Below, piece by piece: positions 1 to 13,200 of a stretch of 64,000 nt of DNA. A model generated the notes under the pieces. The model ran no database searches. It was not told where the DNA came from and saw only the letters and a program-made list of their open reading frames with translations. Source of the DNA: Deuterostichococcus epilithicus (lineage: Eukaryota > Chlorophyta > Trebouxiophyceae > Prasiolales > Stichococcaceae); NCBI GenBank assembly GCA_033439295.1, contig JAVTLE010000004.1:310012-374011 (forward strand), given 5' to 3'. How positions within the stretch are numbered: the first letter of the stretch is position 1; each line of letters begins with the position of its first letter. The translations under genes and the position numbers were made by a program.

Positions 1-3000
1 GTTTGAGGGCAGCTGCAGGGCGTTGACGGGCGCCGCTCAAACGAGAGGGCCCTTCGAAGCAGCAGGTTTGTACAGCAGTCAAGGGTGGGTGACTAGGCGT
101 TTGAAAGGAATTTCCTTCAACAGCTCTAGGGTGACCAGATCTCGGGCGGGTTGGGACCGCACCGGACAGCTGGTTGCGGTCAAGCAGCAGGCTTGTGGCG
201 CCGCCGCCGCCGGCGGGCAGCGCCGCGGCAAACAGCCCGAGCGTGCCCGTCAGCTTGTTGCCTGACAGGTCGATGGCCCTGAGCTTAGGCGCGGTGGCCA
301 GCGCCGACGGCAGCGGCCCTGACAGTGTGTTGCCGGACAGGACCAGGGCCTCCAGCGAGCTCAGGGCGCCTGCAATCCCGAGCCGGCAGCAGTGAGAGAC
401 TTGCAGATGTAGCGAGCAGTGGCGAGTGGCGTGCCGCCAGGCAGCAGACAGCACCACCGAAGCGACTGGCCATCCATGCAGTGTTGTCAGGCACCAGCAT
501 TGACATCTGTGCCGCCAGCAAAGCTGCAGCTGGTTGGCTCAGTTTGCAGAACCCTCAATTCAGCTGCGCCATGGGATGTGCCAACAACGATGGCAGCGCA
601 CCGTACGAGGCGGGAACGGCGCCAGTGAAGTCGTTGTTCGACAGATCTGCTGAGACCGCGGCGGCTGGCAGCGCCGGCAGCGCACCCGACAGCTGGTTGC
701 CGCTCAGGTCGATGTTTGCCAGCGCCACTGCCGCCGCCAGCGAGGGCACGCTGCCTGCAGTCCCAGATGTAAGCGAAGTCAATTCGAACGGGCGAGCAAG
801 GGTGGCGCAGATTCCGGAAATTATTTGTGGCGTTCCTGCCAGGTGCATTGCCTAGCAACCTGCCGCTGCTGGATGCCACAACCATGCAGCTGTTGAGATT
901 CTCGTTTCGGCACAGCTTGAGTGCTTCCCCCAAGGCATTCTGTCCTGCAGGATTGCATCCGACTCGCGCCCGCTTGCATGCTTGCGTCACCCGCATGCAT
1001 GCCGCAGCACAAGCAGGAGCGCCGCAGGAGAGGCGTGCGCGCCTGCCAGCTGGTTGCCGGTGAGATTGAGCGCCAGCAGGCGGCTGGCGGTGGGCGGCGC
1101 CGGCACAGAGCCCGTGAGCGCGTTGCCGCCCAGAGAAAGGAACTGCAGCTTCGGGGCAGCCGCCAGACACACCGGCACCGGTCCCGTCAGCCTGCGATTG
1201 GCGTCGGCGGTCAGTTGGCAGTGGACAGATCAAGGGGAAGTTCTGATTAGCAAGCTTCCCAGGACGATGCTGGATTGATCCTACTGGCGGGGGCAACATG
1301 GAGCAGGGTGTTGGCGGCTTTGGCAGAACTCCTCTCGTGGAGCGTCTGTTGCCGCTGCACACCATGAGACAGTTCGCTCTTCTGACGAAATTGGACATGA
1401 GCTGACTGCGGTGAGGCGGCCCAGGTTGCCAGTGCTGTTGCCCACCCGTTGTTGCTGACGTCGAGCTCCTGCAGCGCGGGGCTGGCATTGTCGCAGCCGA
1501 GCGCGCCGGTCACATTGTTGGACGCCAGATTGACGGCTGCCAGCCGGCCCAGCTGCTGCGTCGCCAGCGCAAGCGTCGGCAGGCTGCGGGGCAGCAGGCA
1601 TCAACATTCACTCAAGGCTTTTGGCACCCCCAAAATTGTGTGCCGAACTTCAGGTCGAGTATTGTGCAAGAAATGCGCCACACTGGTGACCCAGAACGCG
1701 TGGGGTACTGTGCAGGGCAGGGGCGTCGGCAACAGCACATACCCTACACCCACAAGGCCAGGGGGTGCTACTCACTCGATGGACAGTGCGTTGTCGGAGA
1801 TATCCAGGCGCTGCAGCGCGTAGAAGGTTGCCAGCAGGTCGGTGGCCAGATCGCACTGCAGGCCCTGGCCGCTCAGGTCGAAGGACACCAGCGCTGACTC
1901 GCTGCCGGGCAGGAGACAGGATATGGGATCAGAAGGAAGCCAGCAGGAGGTTGACGCATCTGCAGCCAGTGCGGCGGAGCCTGGTGCCGCAAGGTTGGCA
2001 GGCATGCAGACTTGTGTGCGCCTTGCTGGTGCAGGTTGCTCTCGCTGATACCATGGCTGAGCATGTGCATCAAACGTGAGCAGGTGCCTGCACATGAAAG
2101 TGATCGCACTTGCGCAAAGCAGGCTCTGTGGAACGCATCAGCGAACCTGCACAGGTTGCCGGGGTACAGGCACAGCGTGGTGGTGTTTGCTGCGGCCTGC
2201 CACGCCCTGTACTTGACGCAGCCGGTGGCGCCGCAGCAGCGCTCCAGGATCTGCGCTTAGGGCCGGCGCAGAGCGTCAGCAGGCGGCCCGCCCATTTCAT
2301 GAAACCGGTGGGCAGGAGCCCCAGCGCTGCAGCCCTCCTGCTGTCTTGCGCCGTTGTCGATTGGCATAACATGCCAGGGCGCATACCGCAGCAGCAGCAA
2401 CTGAACAGCGATGGTGGCGCCCCTGCCACACCAGGCCCGCACACCAGCCAAGCACTCAGAACAGAGGGGCCAATGCTGGAAACAGTTGGAGAGGGCAATT
2501 GGGCCAATGACAGCACCTGCTGGACGGAGACTTGCTGCGCAAGGTCCACTTTGCGGTGATCCTCGTCCTGCATGACCTGCACAGGGTTGCAGCAATGCCC
2601 GCGTCACTGCGGAATGCGCAGCGCAAACTGAGTGCAGATGATGGCATGCGCGGCTCGCAGCAGCGCCGCCGCAGTGGCTGCCAAGCACGGCAGAGAATGC
2701 TTCAGTGGCGAGATGCAATGTGCACTGAGGCATGGGCAAGAAGGCGAGCGTGCGCCTGCAGCGAGAAGACGGCGCCAGGCTGCGTGGCGGTCAGCGTGAC
2801 GGTGTAGCGGCCGGCAGCGAGCGCAGCGGACGGCACGGTCACGGACTCCAGCCCCGCGGCGTGCGCGCTGGTCCAGGGGCCCGCGAGCAGACGGTCCACA
2901 TTGGCGCCAGCCGGTGGGGTGACCGTCCTGAGGCACATAGCGGAAGTGTATCGGCAGAGACGGCCCTGCTGTTGAGGTGCTAGTCCGGCGGAGCCAGAGA

Positions 3001-3635
3001 CAGCGTTCTGGCAGGCGAAGTCGATGTTGGCGGCCTTGCACGCTGGTCTTTGCATCAGCAATGCGGGCCAAGCCGCCAAGTGTGCCGCAGGTTAGCGGGA
3101 CGAAGCAGGCAAAGCCAAAGCCAAGAACTCACAGATCGACGTCGCCGGCGGTGGAGTTGACGACGACGATCATGTCGCGCGCCTCGCCGGCAGCGACCGT
3201 CACGTCGAAGGTCTTTTTGGCTCCGACAGCTGCGAGCGTGCCGGTCGCATTACACGCGGCGTCGGCAGTGCCGCAGGACCAGGTGCCCGACGGCGTTGCG
3301 ATGGCAGGTGAGTCAGTCGAGACCGGCGCAGGCAACGCGACGACGCGTGTCACTGCTGGGTCCGCCGCGATCGGGCTCTCGGCTGGCACCTCAGCTGGCA
3401 GGGCGATGGGAGCCGGCGTCGAGCCCAGCGCTTGGTCCGCCACGAGAGCGATGCCATCCAACGGCGCAGGCGTGAATGAGACGAGCTGCTGCGCGGCGGC
3501 CTGCACATTCGCGGCGTCCGCGACGCCGGCCAGCCCGCGGGCTGTCAGCTGCCTGCCTGCTGACGCAGATCCCGTGGCACTGGCCAACAACGCCACGAGC
3601 AGCAATGCATTTGACATTTGGAAGCGAGCAAGCAT
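1..3635 (-). CDS. Secreted leucine-rich-repeat protein, 3' end beyond the window
   Basis: Multi-exon gene read leftward from ATG at 3635. Exon 1 (3635-3133) encodes a signal peptide (MLARFQMSNALLLVALLASA), then a Pro/Ala-rich linker and a beta-rich stretch ending VVVNSTAGDVDL that, with the later AAGRYTVTLTATQPGAVFSL (about 2780-2840), resembles a bacterial pre-peptidase C-terminal (PPC) domain. A Cys-containing segment (about 2144-2252) follows. Plant-type LRRs lie in exons at about 1776-2000, 1440-1600, 1020-1210, 595-765 and 140-375; readable repeats include LANIDLSGNQLSGALP and LRAIDLSGNKLTGTL. The donor GTGAG at 3132 ends exon 1. No kinase or transmembrane segment is visible, but the C terminus is off the edge. 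Inference: extracellular or cell-wall recognition or adhesion protein. LRR and signal peptide are firm; the PPC call is tentative. Confidence 0.8.
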
Positions 3636-4286
3636 CTTACAGCGCCTCGTGTAAGCTGGTTTCCTCGCGCAAGTGGGGCTGCACGGTTCCGGAACGTGGA
3701 TGTCCCACGATCTTTCTGGCAACACCGTCGACTAGTCCGCCCCCGCGCGGCTGCAAACTGGCGAGTGCAAGCCCTTGCAGATTTCCACCCCCCTTCTCCG
3801 CTGCTGCGCGCCCTGCAAACGACAGAAATGCCACTGGGGCCTTCAACCTGCTGGCTGTCGGACGAACGTTCATGCCCAGGGACGCGATGAAACGAAACCA
3901 GGAGAAGGAATAAACGATGCGACCCCTCGTAAACCCTCACAAACATGTTTTGAAACTTGAACATGTGTGTGCAGCCTGCAACCGCAGCGCCACCACCCTC
4001 GGCATCCCGCCCGGTACACAACCGCGCAGTGTGGGCGGCCGCAAACACGTTTATCACCAGTTGACCTGCAGCCTGTCAGGCCGTGTTGGCTGAGGACCAC
4101 GCGGTGATCCGACAGTGCGGGTGGCATGGAGAGGTGAAAGCGGCCAATGTCCACCAGGTCGTTGCGGCAGCAGTAGTCTAACCCTCGTCTCGGATCACAC
4201 CGGCTGTACCAGTCATCAGTTTCGACCCAACCGACGACCGCGTTTCGAAAGACTCCGTCTTGTATACGGATTCGAACAGGGCCGCG
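3636..4286. promoter_or_regulatory. Divergent intergenic region between the LRR gene and the helicase gene
   Basis: About 650 bases separate two divergent start codons (3635 minus, 4287 plus), so both promoters and 5' UTRs should lie here. I see no clear TATA box, tandem repeat or open frame with coding character. Confidence 0.5.
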
Positions 4287-7200
4287 ATGCAGCAGCCCGC
4301 TCAGCAGCTGCCGCCGCTCCAGCAGCGCAACGCAGCCCTGATTCAACAGCAAAGGATGCAGACCCAGCTGCTGCAGAAGCAACAGTATCAGGCGGTGAGT
4401 GCCCGACATGTGTTGCATCAGGTGACGAGGCTGGCTTGTCAGGAGGGCAGGTCGCATTGTCTGCATGATTCGGATTGTCCTGTACAAATGCTCGCCACTC
4501 ACTTGCAACTGACTCCCTCTCAAACATAATGCTGGCGGACAGGAACTCGCGCGGCTCATGGCGGCGCAGCACACGCCGGCGCTGGGCCGCCGCTTCGCAC
4601 TGCCAAAGCAGCGGGCCAAGAAGCAGGCGAAGCATCCCACTGCCCCAAAGCCCGCCACAGCTACAGGTGCGTCCGCATCGCGACCAGCAAGGCCGCAGAC
4701 ATGTGCGACCGGTTCAACTGTTTCGAGGCGCTCGCAGCCTCCACGCCCACAGCCCTTTAAAGCTCTAGAGCCGTACACATGGCTGACAAGCCCGCACCAT
4801 CATGGCGATAATCATACATACGTGTGACGCAAACTGTCGAAGCAGCACTGTTCCTCAAACTGCAAGAATAGTTTCTGCAGATGAGCACGGCGAGGCGGAG
4901 GGCGATGTCGGGGACGCCCTGGAGGAGCAGGGCTTCAGCGTCGTGTCCACCATCGAACTGGAGGCGCAAGGCCTGACGACGCACCCGGACAAGATCGCTG
5001 AGACGGCGTCGCTGGCGTCGGTGCACCCGCCGCAGCGGGCGCACGCGATGGCGCTGCCGTACGAGATCCTCGTCAGTGAGTTGCTTTGGCCCCTCGCCCG
5101 CTGGCTCAGGGTCCAGGGTTGCATGCTGCTGCAGAGGCAGGCACTGACGCAGGGGCGCGCCTGCCTCGTGCGGCTGCCGCGGGTGTGGCTGCCTCCTCAA
5201 CATGGGTCGTGGAGCTGGCAGGAAAGGAAGGTTGGCTGGGAGTCGTAAGGACGAAAGCGGCCCTGCTGGTCACAACCTGCTGCTCACAGGACCATCCTTT
5301 GCGCGCGGCGGCAGACTGATCACACCCCCTTTGTCCTCCGTTCTCGCAGACGGGATCAGCGCATTGCAGTACCAGTCGATCAGCCTGGCGTGCGCCGCGC
5401 ACGAGAAGTGGCTGCCTGACAAGTCGCGCGTCGGCTTCTTCCTGGGCGACGGTGAGATTTCTGCGTGTGTTGGACGCATGACACCCTTTGCTGAGGTGCC
5501 AGCGGGCGGCCGCCGGGCTGCTACCCACGGTGCTCGGACGGAGTCTTCGATAGCGCTCGCAGCTTCTGCCCGAGCCCCTGCTTTGCAAGGTGCATTCAGG
5601 ATGGCGGACTCAGCACGGCCGTGTTTGACGTGCGCTGCACACGCCGCTGCAGGGCCGGGCGTGGGCAAGGGGCGCCAGATCGCCGCGCTGATCTTCGAAA
5701 ACTTCTGCCGCGGCCGCACCAAGGTGCGCCGGCTGGTCCCGACCTCTGACAACTCCTGCCGCGCTGGGCACCAACAGCTCAGCAGCGCATCGGACACCAC
5801 TGCCTGAAAAACCTGTCGGATGCTGCATTGCTGCGCCGGCGCTGCTGCTCGCGACGCCCTCAGGCGGTGTGGTTCTGCGCGTCGGGCGACCAGGCCATGC
5901 ACACGCAGCGCCATATGAAGAACATCGGCTGCTGCCGGTCTGCTCATCCAGACTTCGCCGTCCCGCCTGAAGGTTTCAGCCCTCTGCTGCAGGCGGTGTG
6001 GTTCAGCGCGTCCGGCGACCTGGCCATGGATGCGCAGCGCGACTTCAAGGACATAGGCGCCCTCAAGTACGACCCAGTACGCATCCACAACCTGCGCAAG
6101 CTGAAAGTCCCCAAGTCGGGCAAGATCGCCGACGTGCCAGGCAAGTACACCGCCGCTGCTAATGGGGTCCTGTCCGCAGCCGCTGCCTGTGCTGCACGCC
6201 ACCGATGCTGCCCGGTGCAGCTTCCAGCATGATTGCACCGCTGCAGCCAGCAGTGCTGCTGAGCTCGGTGCCCTGACGGCGGCGGCAACCTGCACAAGGT
6301 GCTGGTGTCACGAGCATGACCTTGCTTCTGGGCTTAGCCACTTCCCTCCAAGTAGCCTCAAACTGCCTTCCAAGGCTGAGACCAGAACGTTGTGTGCCCC
6401 GCAGGCTGCGAGTGTGGCATCCTGTTTTCCACCTACGACCTGCTGATCTCCTCTACGCGGCCGACCAAGGAGCGAGCCGCGGCCATCAAAGCGGCCATGC
6501 TGCGGCAGCAGCAGGACGAGCAGCGGGGCTGCACGGCGGCGCCGGCCGCGGGCGACTCGCTGTGCGCGGGCGCCCTGGAGTTTGGTGAGAGCTTGTCCTC
6601 GGCCTCCTTCGTGCAGCGCCGAGAAGCACAAGCAGCAGGAGTAGATTTCTTTGAGCGGCGGACCGGGACACATGCTGCAATCAAGAAGTTTGCAAGGCTG
6701 CCTGGATGTGCAAACAAGGGGCCGACGGCTGCCACTGCAGCCAAGGTGCAGCGAAAGCAGATTCCCCTAAATGCCATGTGCGCATCAGCGTAGCCAGTGC
6801 CCGCATAATGGGGTCCGGCCGCAGGCAAGTAGCTCCTGGACTGCACAGATGGGTCCCCCTCGGCAATGCCCTGCAGATGGGCTTGACTCTTACTTTTGAG
6901 CCTACACCCTCTGCAGGCGAAAAGTCGCGGCTGCAGCAGATCGTGGACTGGTTTGGTGCCGACTACGATGGCGTCATCGTCTTTGACGAGGTGCGCACTT
7001 GCCACCTGTCTGCGCCCGCCCAGAGCATCTTCCGGCGCTGGCTGCGGTCCGTTCAATCCCGAGCTGGGTGCTGGACTTGCAGAGCCCTGCGCACCGCCCA
7101 GCCCAGTGCCCGCGGAATGCGCCGCAAAGAGGACACTACGCTCCCGGCTGTGAGCCAAGCTGCCGGCCGGGGTCGAGTGCACGCTTGTGCTCACTCGGCT

Positions 7201-10200
7201 GGCAATTCTGCTCCGCAGTGCCACCGGGCAAAGAACTGCGTGCCCAAGACCAAGGGCAACGGTGCGATGCCGCAGTCCGAGAGCAAGACGTCGCGGGTGC
7301 GCCCCTTTCCTTCCAATGAGCATGCCCGCATCCGGCGCAGTGCTGCCAGCCTGATCGTGCACCTGCTGCCGCTGGCGGCCTGTGCCACGACGCGCAGACT
7401 GTTTGTGACCAGCATGGTGACCTGCGCACATGGCTGCTGCTCCCGGGCGGGTTTGGCTGGAACGCCGCCGCGCTGCTGAGCAGCCGCCCATGCTCGCGCC
7501 TCCACAAACAGCCTCCCAGGACTCTGCCCCACCTCCAAACCCCACGCCCGCAGGCGGTCATCGAGCTGCAGCGGGTGCTGCCGAATGCGCGCGTGTTCTA
7601 CGTCTCTGCCACCGGCGCGACGGACCCCGAGAACCTGCTGTGAGCGCCGACTGGAACTTCGAATCTGCTTTTCGACCCTGCTGACCCGTGACGTGCCGCG
7701 GCTTGCTCGCCACATCCTCCGCAGGAGTCCGGCTGTTGCATGCTGGTCGTGCGCCGGGCTCTTGGGCCGCAGGCTCGGCAGTCGGCCAAGCTTGATCGGC
7801 GCATACCATGCGGCCTCTCAGCGTCGTCCCTGGCCGCTATGGCCAGTGGGCATCCAAAACCGGCTCCGTCTCCAAAGTTTCGTTATCAAGTTCTGTACTC
7901 GAGTCCCTTGAACCGCACACAGGTACATGACGCGGCTCGGGCTGTGGGGCGAGGGCACCGGCTTCCGCAACCGCCTCGACTTTGTCAAGCTGCTCAACGC
8001 GCGCGGCGTCGGCGCCATGGAGCTGGTGGCCATCGATCTGAAGCGCTCCGGCAAGTTCATCGCGCGCACGCTCAGCTACGAGGGCGTGGAGTTCAAACAG
8101 GTGGGTTTATGGTTTAGGGTTTAGAGTGGGATGGCCCCGAGGCCCGCTGCACTTTCTAGCCTGAAGAGCGTGTCAGTCGGTGGTCCTCAGGGAGCTTCAT
8201 CAAGATCATTGCGTGCGTGCGCAGCTGCAAGGCCGCGCCATCTAGGCAGGTGCTGCGCACCACACGGCCGCCCCGGGCCGCTCCCGAACCTGACTCAAGC
8301 GCAGGAGCGCGCGGCCATCCTGGCCGATTCCAGGGCCATGTGAGGTCCCGCGCAGCGGCGCTGCCGTCTGCTGCCTGACACCCGTCTGACGCCGTGCCTG
8401 CACCCCGCCTGCGAGCGCAGGAGCAGGTGGCGATCCCAGACGACTTCCGGGCGATGTACGACTCCGCGGCGGCGCTGTGGGCGGACCTGGACGTCGCCAT
8501 CCGCGGCGCCCGCGAAGACGGCGCCCTGGTGGGGTCCATCACCAGTGTTCCGGAACCGACATGCCGCTGCATCATGCAGCTGCGGGACCCCTTGCTAAGG
8601 CGCCGCTGCGGAGGGGAATCCTCGAGGCTCTTGAGGGCCCCAGCAGCAAGGCAGACGCCGCAGCTGGACCGTGGGCGCTGTTCCTGCACCTGCGTCTTGC
8701 CACATCTGCGCGGCGCAGTGGCGCCCGCGCCGCACCGCACTCCCAGCCGAGTCGCTGCGCCTTGCCCAACCGCAGGCAGGCGTGGAGTACATGAACGCGC
8801 GCAAGGCGCAGTTTGGCGCGCAGCTGCGCTTCTTCCGCCAGCTGGTCACAGCCGCCAAGGTGCCGCATGTCGCGAAGCTCGCGCAGGAGTACCTGGCGGC
8901 CGGCGACTGCGTGGTCATCGGCCTGCAGAGCACAGGTAGGGGGCATTGGATTTCAGATATATCATAGAATACATCTCAAGAGTAACTGGCGGCCAGCGAT
9001 TGCGTGGCACCGGCTTACAGAGCACAGGCGGGGCTGGCTGTTGGAAGATGCGTGTTTGGCGCTGGCAGTGTGTCGATTGCTGTTTGGTCTCCTAATGTAC
9101 AGGTGGCTGCTCACAAGCTATTGCATCACTCGCTGCAAAGTGACAGAGCTCTCCCTCCAGGTGCTAGCCAGCAGCGCCTTCCCACATCCACGAGAGCACG
9201 CCAGGGAGCGCACAACCTTTACATGGGCTGTGCGCTCCCATGCTTGCCATGCCACGGGCCAGTCAGATGCCCATTTGCGAGACTGGTGTTCGCGAACCCT
9301 AAACACTAAACCCTGCACAGGGGAGGCACGCACCGCAGCGATGGTGGCGGACGCCGGCGGCGAAGACGCCGACTTCGCCACCTTTGTCGAGCCCGCAGGT
9401 GATGGCTGTTCCGTCCCGCAGCAGCCAGCTGGCGATGCTTCAACGACGCAGCCCATGCTCGGCTCCAGTCGTGCACTCCTGCTTGTGTGTAGTCCTCCCT
9501 TGGCATGAAGCTTCTCTACTCGACTCGAGTCATACACTCTTGCATGTGTGTGGTCCTCCCTTGGCATGAAGCTCAGCAAAGGAAGCACGCCTCAGGTCGT
9601 CCAAGCGCCTCCTGCCATGTGCCGCCTCCAGCGTCTGCACGCAGCCATTGCGTTGCGGCAAGCAACGCCCCGAACCGCACACCGCAGCGGCCCCTGCCTG
9701 CAGCTGCTCCCGGTTGCGCCAACCTCCTCCGGCCTCACCGGCGAGCTGTGTGCGGTTGCAGGCCTCATCGTGCAAAAGCTCATTGAGGACCATCTGCCGA
9801 CCACGGCGCCGGAGCGCTCCAGCCTGCTGCGCCGCGCCAAGGAGATGAGGCTGCCGGAAAACCCGTTGGTGCGGCTTCTGATGCCTCTTGCCGCTGTTGG
9901 CACACTGCTCTAGTTGCTCGGCTCTGATCTGCTCCGGGTGCGGTCCCGCGCGACGGTCGGTCGCATGCGGACTCACAGCGGTGCGCACATCGCAGGTCCC
10001 AGCGACAAATTTGTACCTGAGGGTCTATGTGCTGTGTTCAGATTCTCATCCTGGCTCAGGGTCGAAATCCTGCCCGCAGGACCTGCTGATCGACATGTTT
10101 GGCGGTCCGGGCGAGGTGGCGGAGATGACTGGGCGCAAGATGCGCATGGTGCGGGAGGGCGGCTGCTTCCGCTTCCGCCCGCGCGCCGACGGCGATGTCC

Positions 10201-13200
10201 CCCTCGACTTAGTGCGTGCATGCAGTGCCTCATCCAGCTGAAACTCCCAACACTTGAGAAGCGCGCTTGCCAGGCGGACCGCAAGCCAGGCGGACCGCAA
10301 GCATGCGGCCATCGTGCCTGACGCCAACTTTGCCACACTGCTCTGGCCATGTTTCCAGGCTCCCAAGTCACAGCAAGGCTTGCACCGCAGCTGCAGGTCA
10401 GCACCGAGGTGGACAATGCAGAGTTCTCCTGCTGTGTCAGTGGCATGGGCCATTGCAAGTAGTGCCTGCATGTGCAGCAGAGAATTCGGTGCTTCCAGGC
10501 AGACCGCAAGCGTGAGACCATCACATGCAACACATGACAGTGCTGGAACTGTGCTGCGGGGAGTAGCAGGCTTGGGCCCGCCGCTGCAGGTCTACATCAA
10601 GCTGTCGGTGCCTTGCTGTCGCCGCAGGCAACCGTCGAGCAGAAGCCGTCCTTCTGGGCAGGCCTCAAGCGCCAGTGACGACACCCGGGCAGCTCAGAGT
10701 GTGTTTTGCTCAGTCTTTGGTAAGCGCCGCAGGTGAACATCGAGGAGAAGCGGTCCTTCCAGGCCGACCGCAAGCGCGTGGCCATCATCAGCGACGCCGC
10801 CAGCACCGGCATCAGCCTGCAGGCGGATCGCGCCGAGGCCAACCAGCGGCGCCGGGTGCACATCACCCTGGAACTGGCCTGGTCCGCCGACAAAACGGTG
10901 AACACTCCAATGTTGTGCGGCTCACTGTCCCCTGTCTGCATGCTTGAGTGAAGGGTTTTGAGCTTCCTTCTTGAGGGCGCCAGCGACGCTGCATGCACAG
11001 CATCCTGGACCTGGTCGGCCTGCCTACAATTTCCTGCGAAACCCGTCCTGGCTGACCGTGTTCTCCGGGGCAACGCTTTCAGTGGGCTGCCAGCAACGCC
11101 GTGTGGCTACAGCATACACCAGGGAGCTAGAGCATAAAAGTCAGCAAGCGGCGCGGGGTGCCACTGCTGGGCTCACCAGCATATCTGCACAATCGAGTAG
11201 CTCTGGACCTCCAACTGGCCAGCTTCTGCACCCAGATCCGAAATGTACAACTCGCAATGCGGCTGAGCCGTCATCGGCACACCTGCTTGGCGTCGGCTGG
11301 CGGCGCTGCGCCCACAGCACGCCTGCCACTCTGCAACCGCAGGTGCAGCAGCTGGGGCGCACCCACCGCAGCAACCAGCGGCAGCCGCCGCTGTACCTCA
11401 TTGTCGCATCCGACATCTGCGGCGAGCAGCGCTTCGCGAGCGCCGTCGCGCGCCGGCTGCAGCAGCTGGGCGCGCTCACGCACGGCGACCGCAACGCCGC
11501 CTCCGCCTCTGACGCGCTCGCCTCCTCCAACCTGCAGACCAAGTGAGTCTTATGCGGCGCCTTGTGTCCCTGCCGCCATGAGGCGATTGCAGCCGCCCTG
11601 TAGCGCCGCCCGCGCTGCGAGCGGCTGCTGCTGCGGCGCCCTGGACCTGCTGGCTCCGTGCTATTGAGGGCGCTGTCCACGCATTGCGACACACGGCTCC
11701 GACCCCTGACGAGACCGCTGTGCACCTCACTCAAGAGAAAGGGCAACGATTTGCTGCACGCACTGCGCACACGCTGATATGGAAGCAGTTGCGGAGCGTC
11801 CGACATCATGATGGGACGCGCTGCACAACGACACAATTCCGCTTTCTGATAAACCAGCCATAATGTATGAACAACCTCCAAGAAACGGATGTTTCTAGTG
11901 GGTGACCGAGCTTGTTTCCACGTTTAATGATGCAACCAATGCAGGCACAGCAATTGGGCGCTGTCGCAGATGTACAGGACGATCGTATGGCCTCGACTCC
12001 TGCTGCAACACACAAATCGAAACGTATATGATTTGCTGCTCTCCAGGTACGGCAAGCAGGCGCTGTCGCGCATGTACAAGACCATCATGGGGCGCGCGAG
12101 CGTGGACGACGGCGTGACCCCCGAGTTCATCACCGCGGAGCTGCAGGAGGCGGGTCATGTGCCGGGCACGCCCAACTGGCAGCGCGCCCGCTTCACCAAG
12201 TTCCAGGTGTGGGGCCGGCCTAAACCCTGGACCCTGTTCAGCTGGCAGCACCGCCAGCGTGTGATGTGTCCTTCATCAGTGCAACCCTGCCGTCGAAGTT
12301 GATGTGGAATCGCTGCTGGCGGCGCATTTCGCTGGCCACGCTGCATCGTGTGCATCGTGAACCGCTCGCCGCAGCCCCTGCGACCCGTCCAGTTGCCATC
12401 AGCTCTTCACGCTGCCCTGGGCGAGGGTCGCAAGTGCACGCAATCGACAGCAGCCGAGGGGGAATGGATCCGCCCTGCAGGAGTTCATGCACCTGGCGGG
12501 CGAGGCGCTTTCCTCGGTGGGCGTGCTCTCCTACGACGCCGGCCACGGCAACGAGCTGCGCCACCTGGAAAACAGCGGCCAGACCGACCAGGCCAGTCGC
12601 TACAAGTGCCCAGCTGGGTACACTATAAATTATCTCGTTCAAAGCGTTCTGACTCTGCCACTATTCTATCGGTGGGCAGCTCCGCCACCTGGTAGGTCTG
12701 GAGGACCTTGCCCCGCGTCACAGTGCTCCAAGCGGCAGACAGCGGCCTCTGAGAATGCTGGCCGCCTGGCGAGGGATAGCCCCTACTCAGAATGTGAGCC
12801 TTTCCCTTTCGAGCCTCTTCCTTTCGTGCTGTAAGCAGGAAAAGAAGAAGGCGGATGCCAAAGGCGACTGGGGCGGCATCAACAAGTTCCTCAACCGGCT
12901 GCTGGCGGTGCAAGTGGCGAAGCAGGCCAAGATCATGGCCTACTTCATGGCCCTGCTGGTGAGACCTCGGGATCTGCTGTTGCGCCACGGTTTTCCTTGC
13001 CGGCATCCCTCTGGCTTGCATGCCTGACCAGTTGATGGCTGTCAGCCCGCTAGTGCAGACGCGCTTTGGGCGGGCTGCAGTGCTGTGCTGTTGCGCAGTC
13101 AGCAGTGCAGCAGCGCCCAGGCAACGCAATGAGCATGGGCACCTGCCACTGGAACACATGGCCCAAACAAAACCTTTGTTGGCAAGCATTTGAGGACAGG

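Noticed and set aside
487-1488. 333-residue minus-strand open frame
   Set aside because: The LRR motifs in this stretch lie in other frames separated by introns. The long frame has no repeat pattern or family signal.
8101-8124. True telomere or chromosome end
   Set aside because: Only about two units within an intron of an intact gene that continues on both sides.
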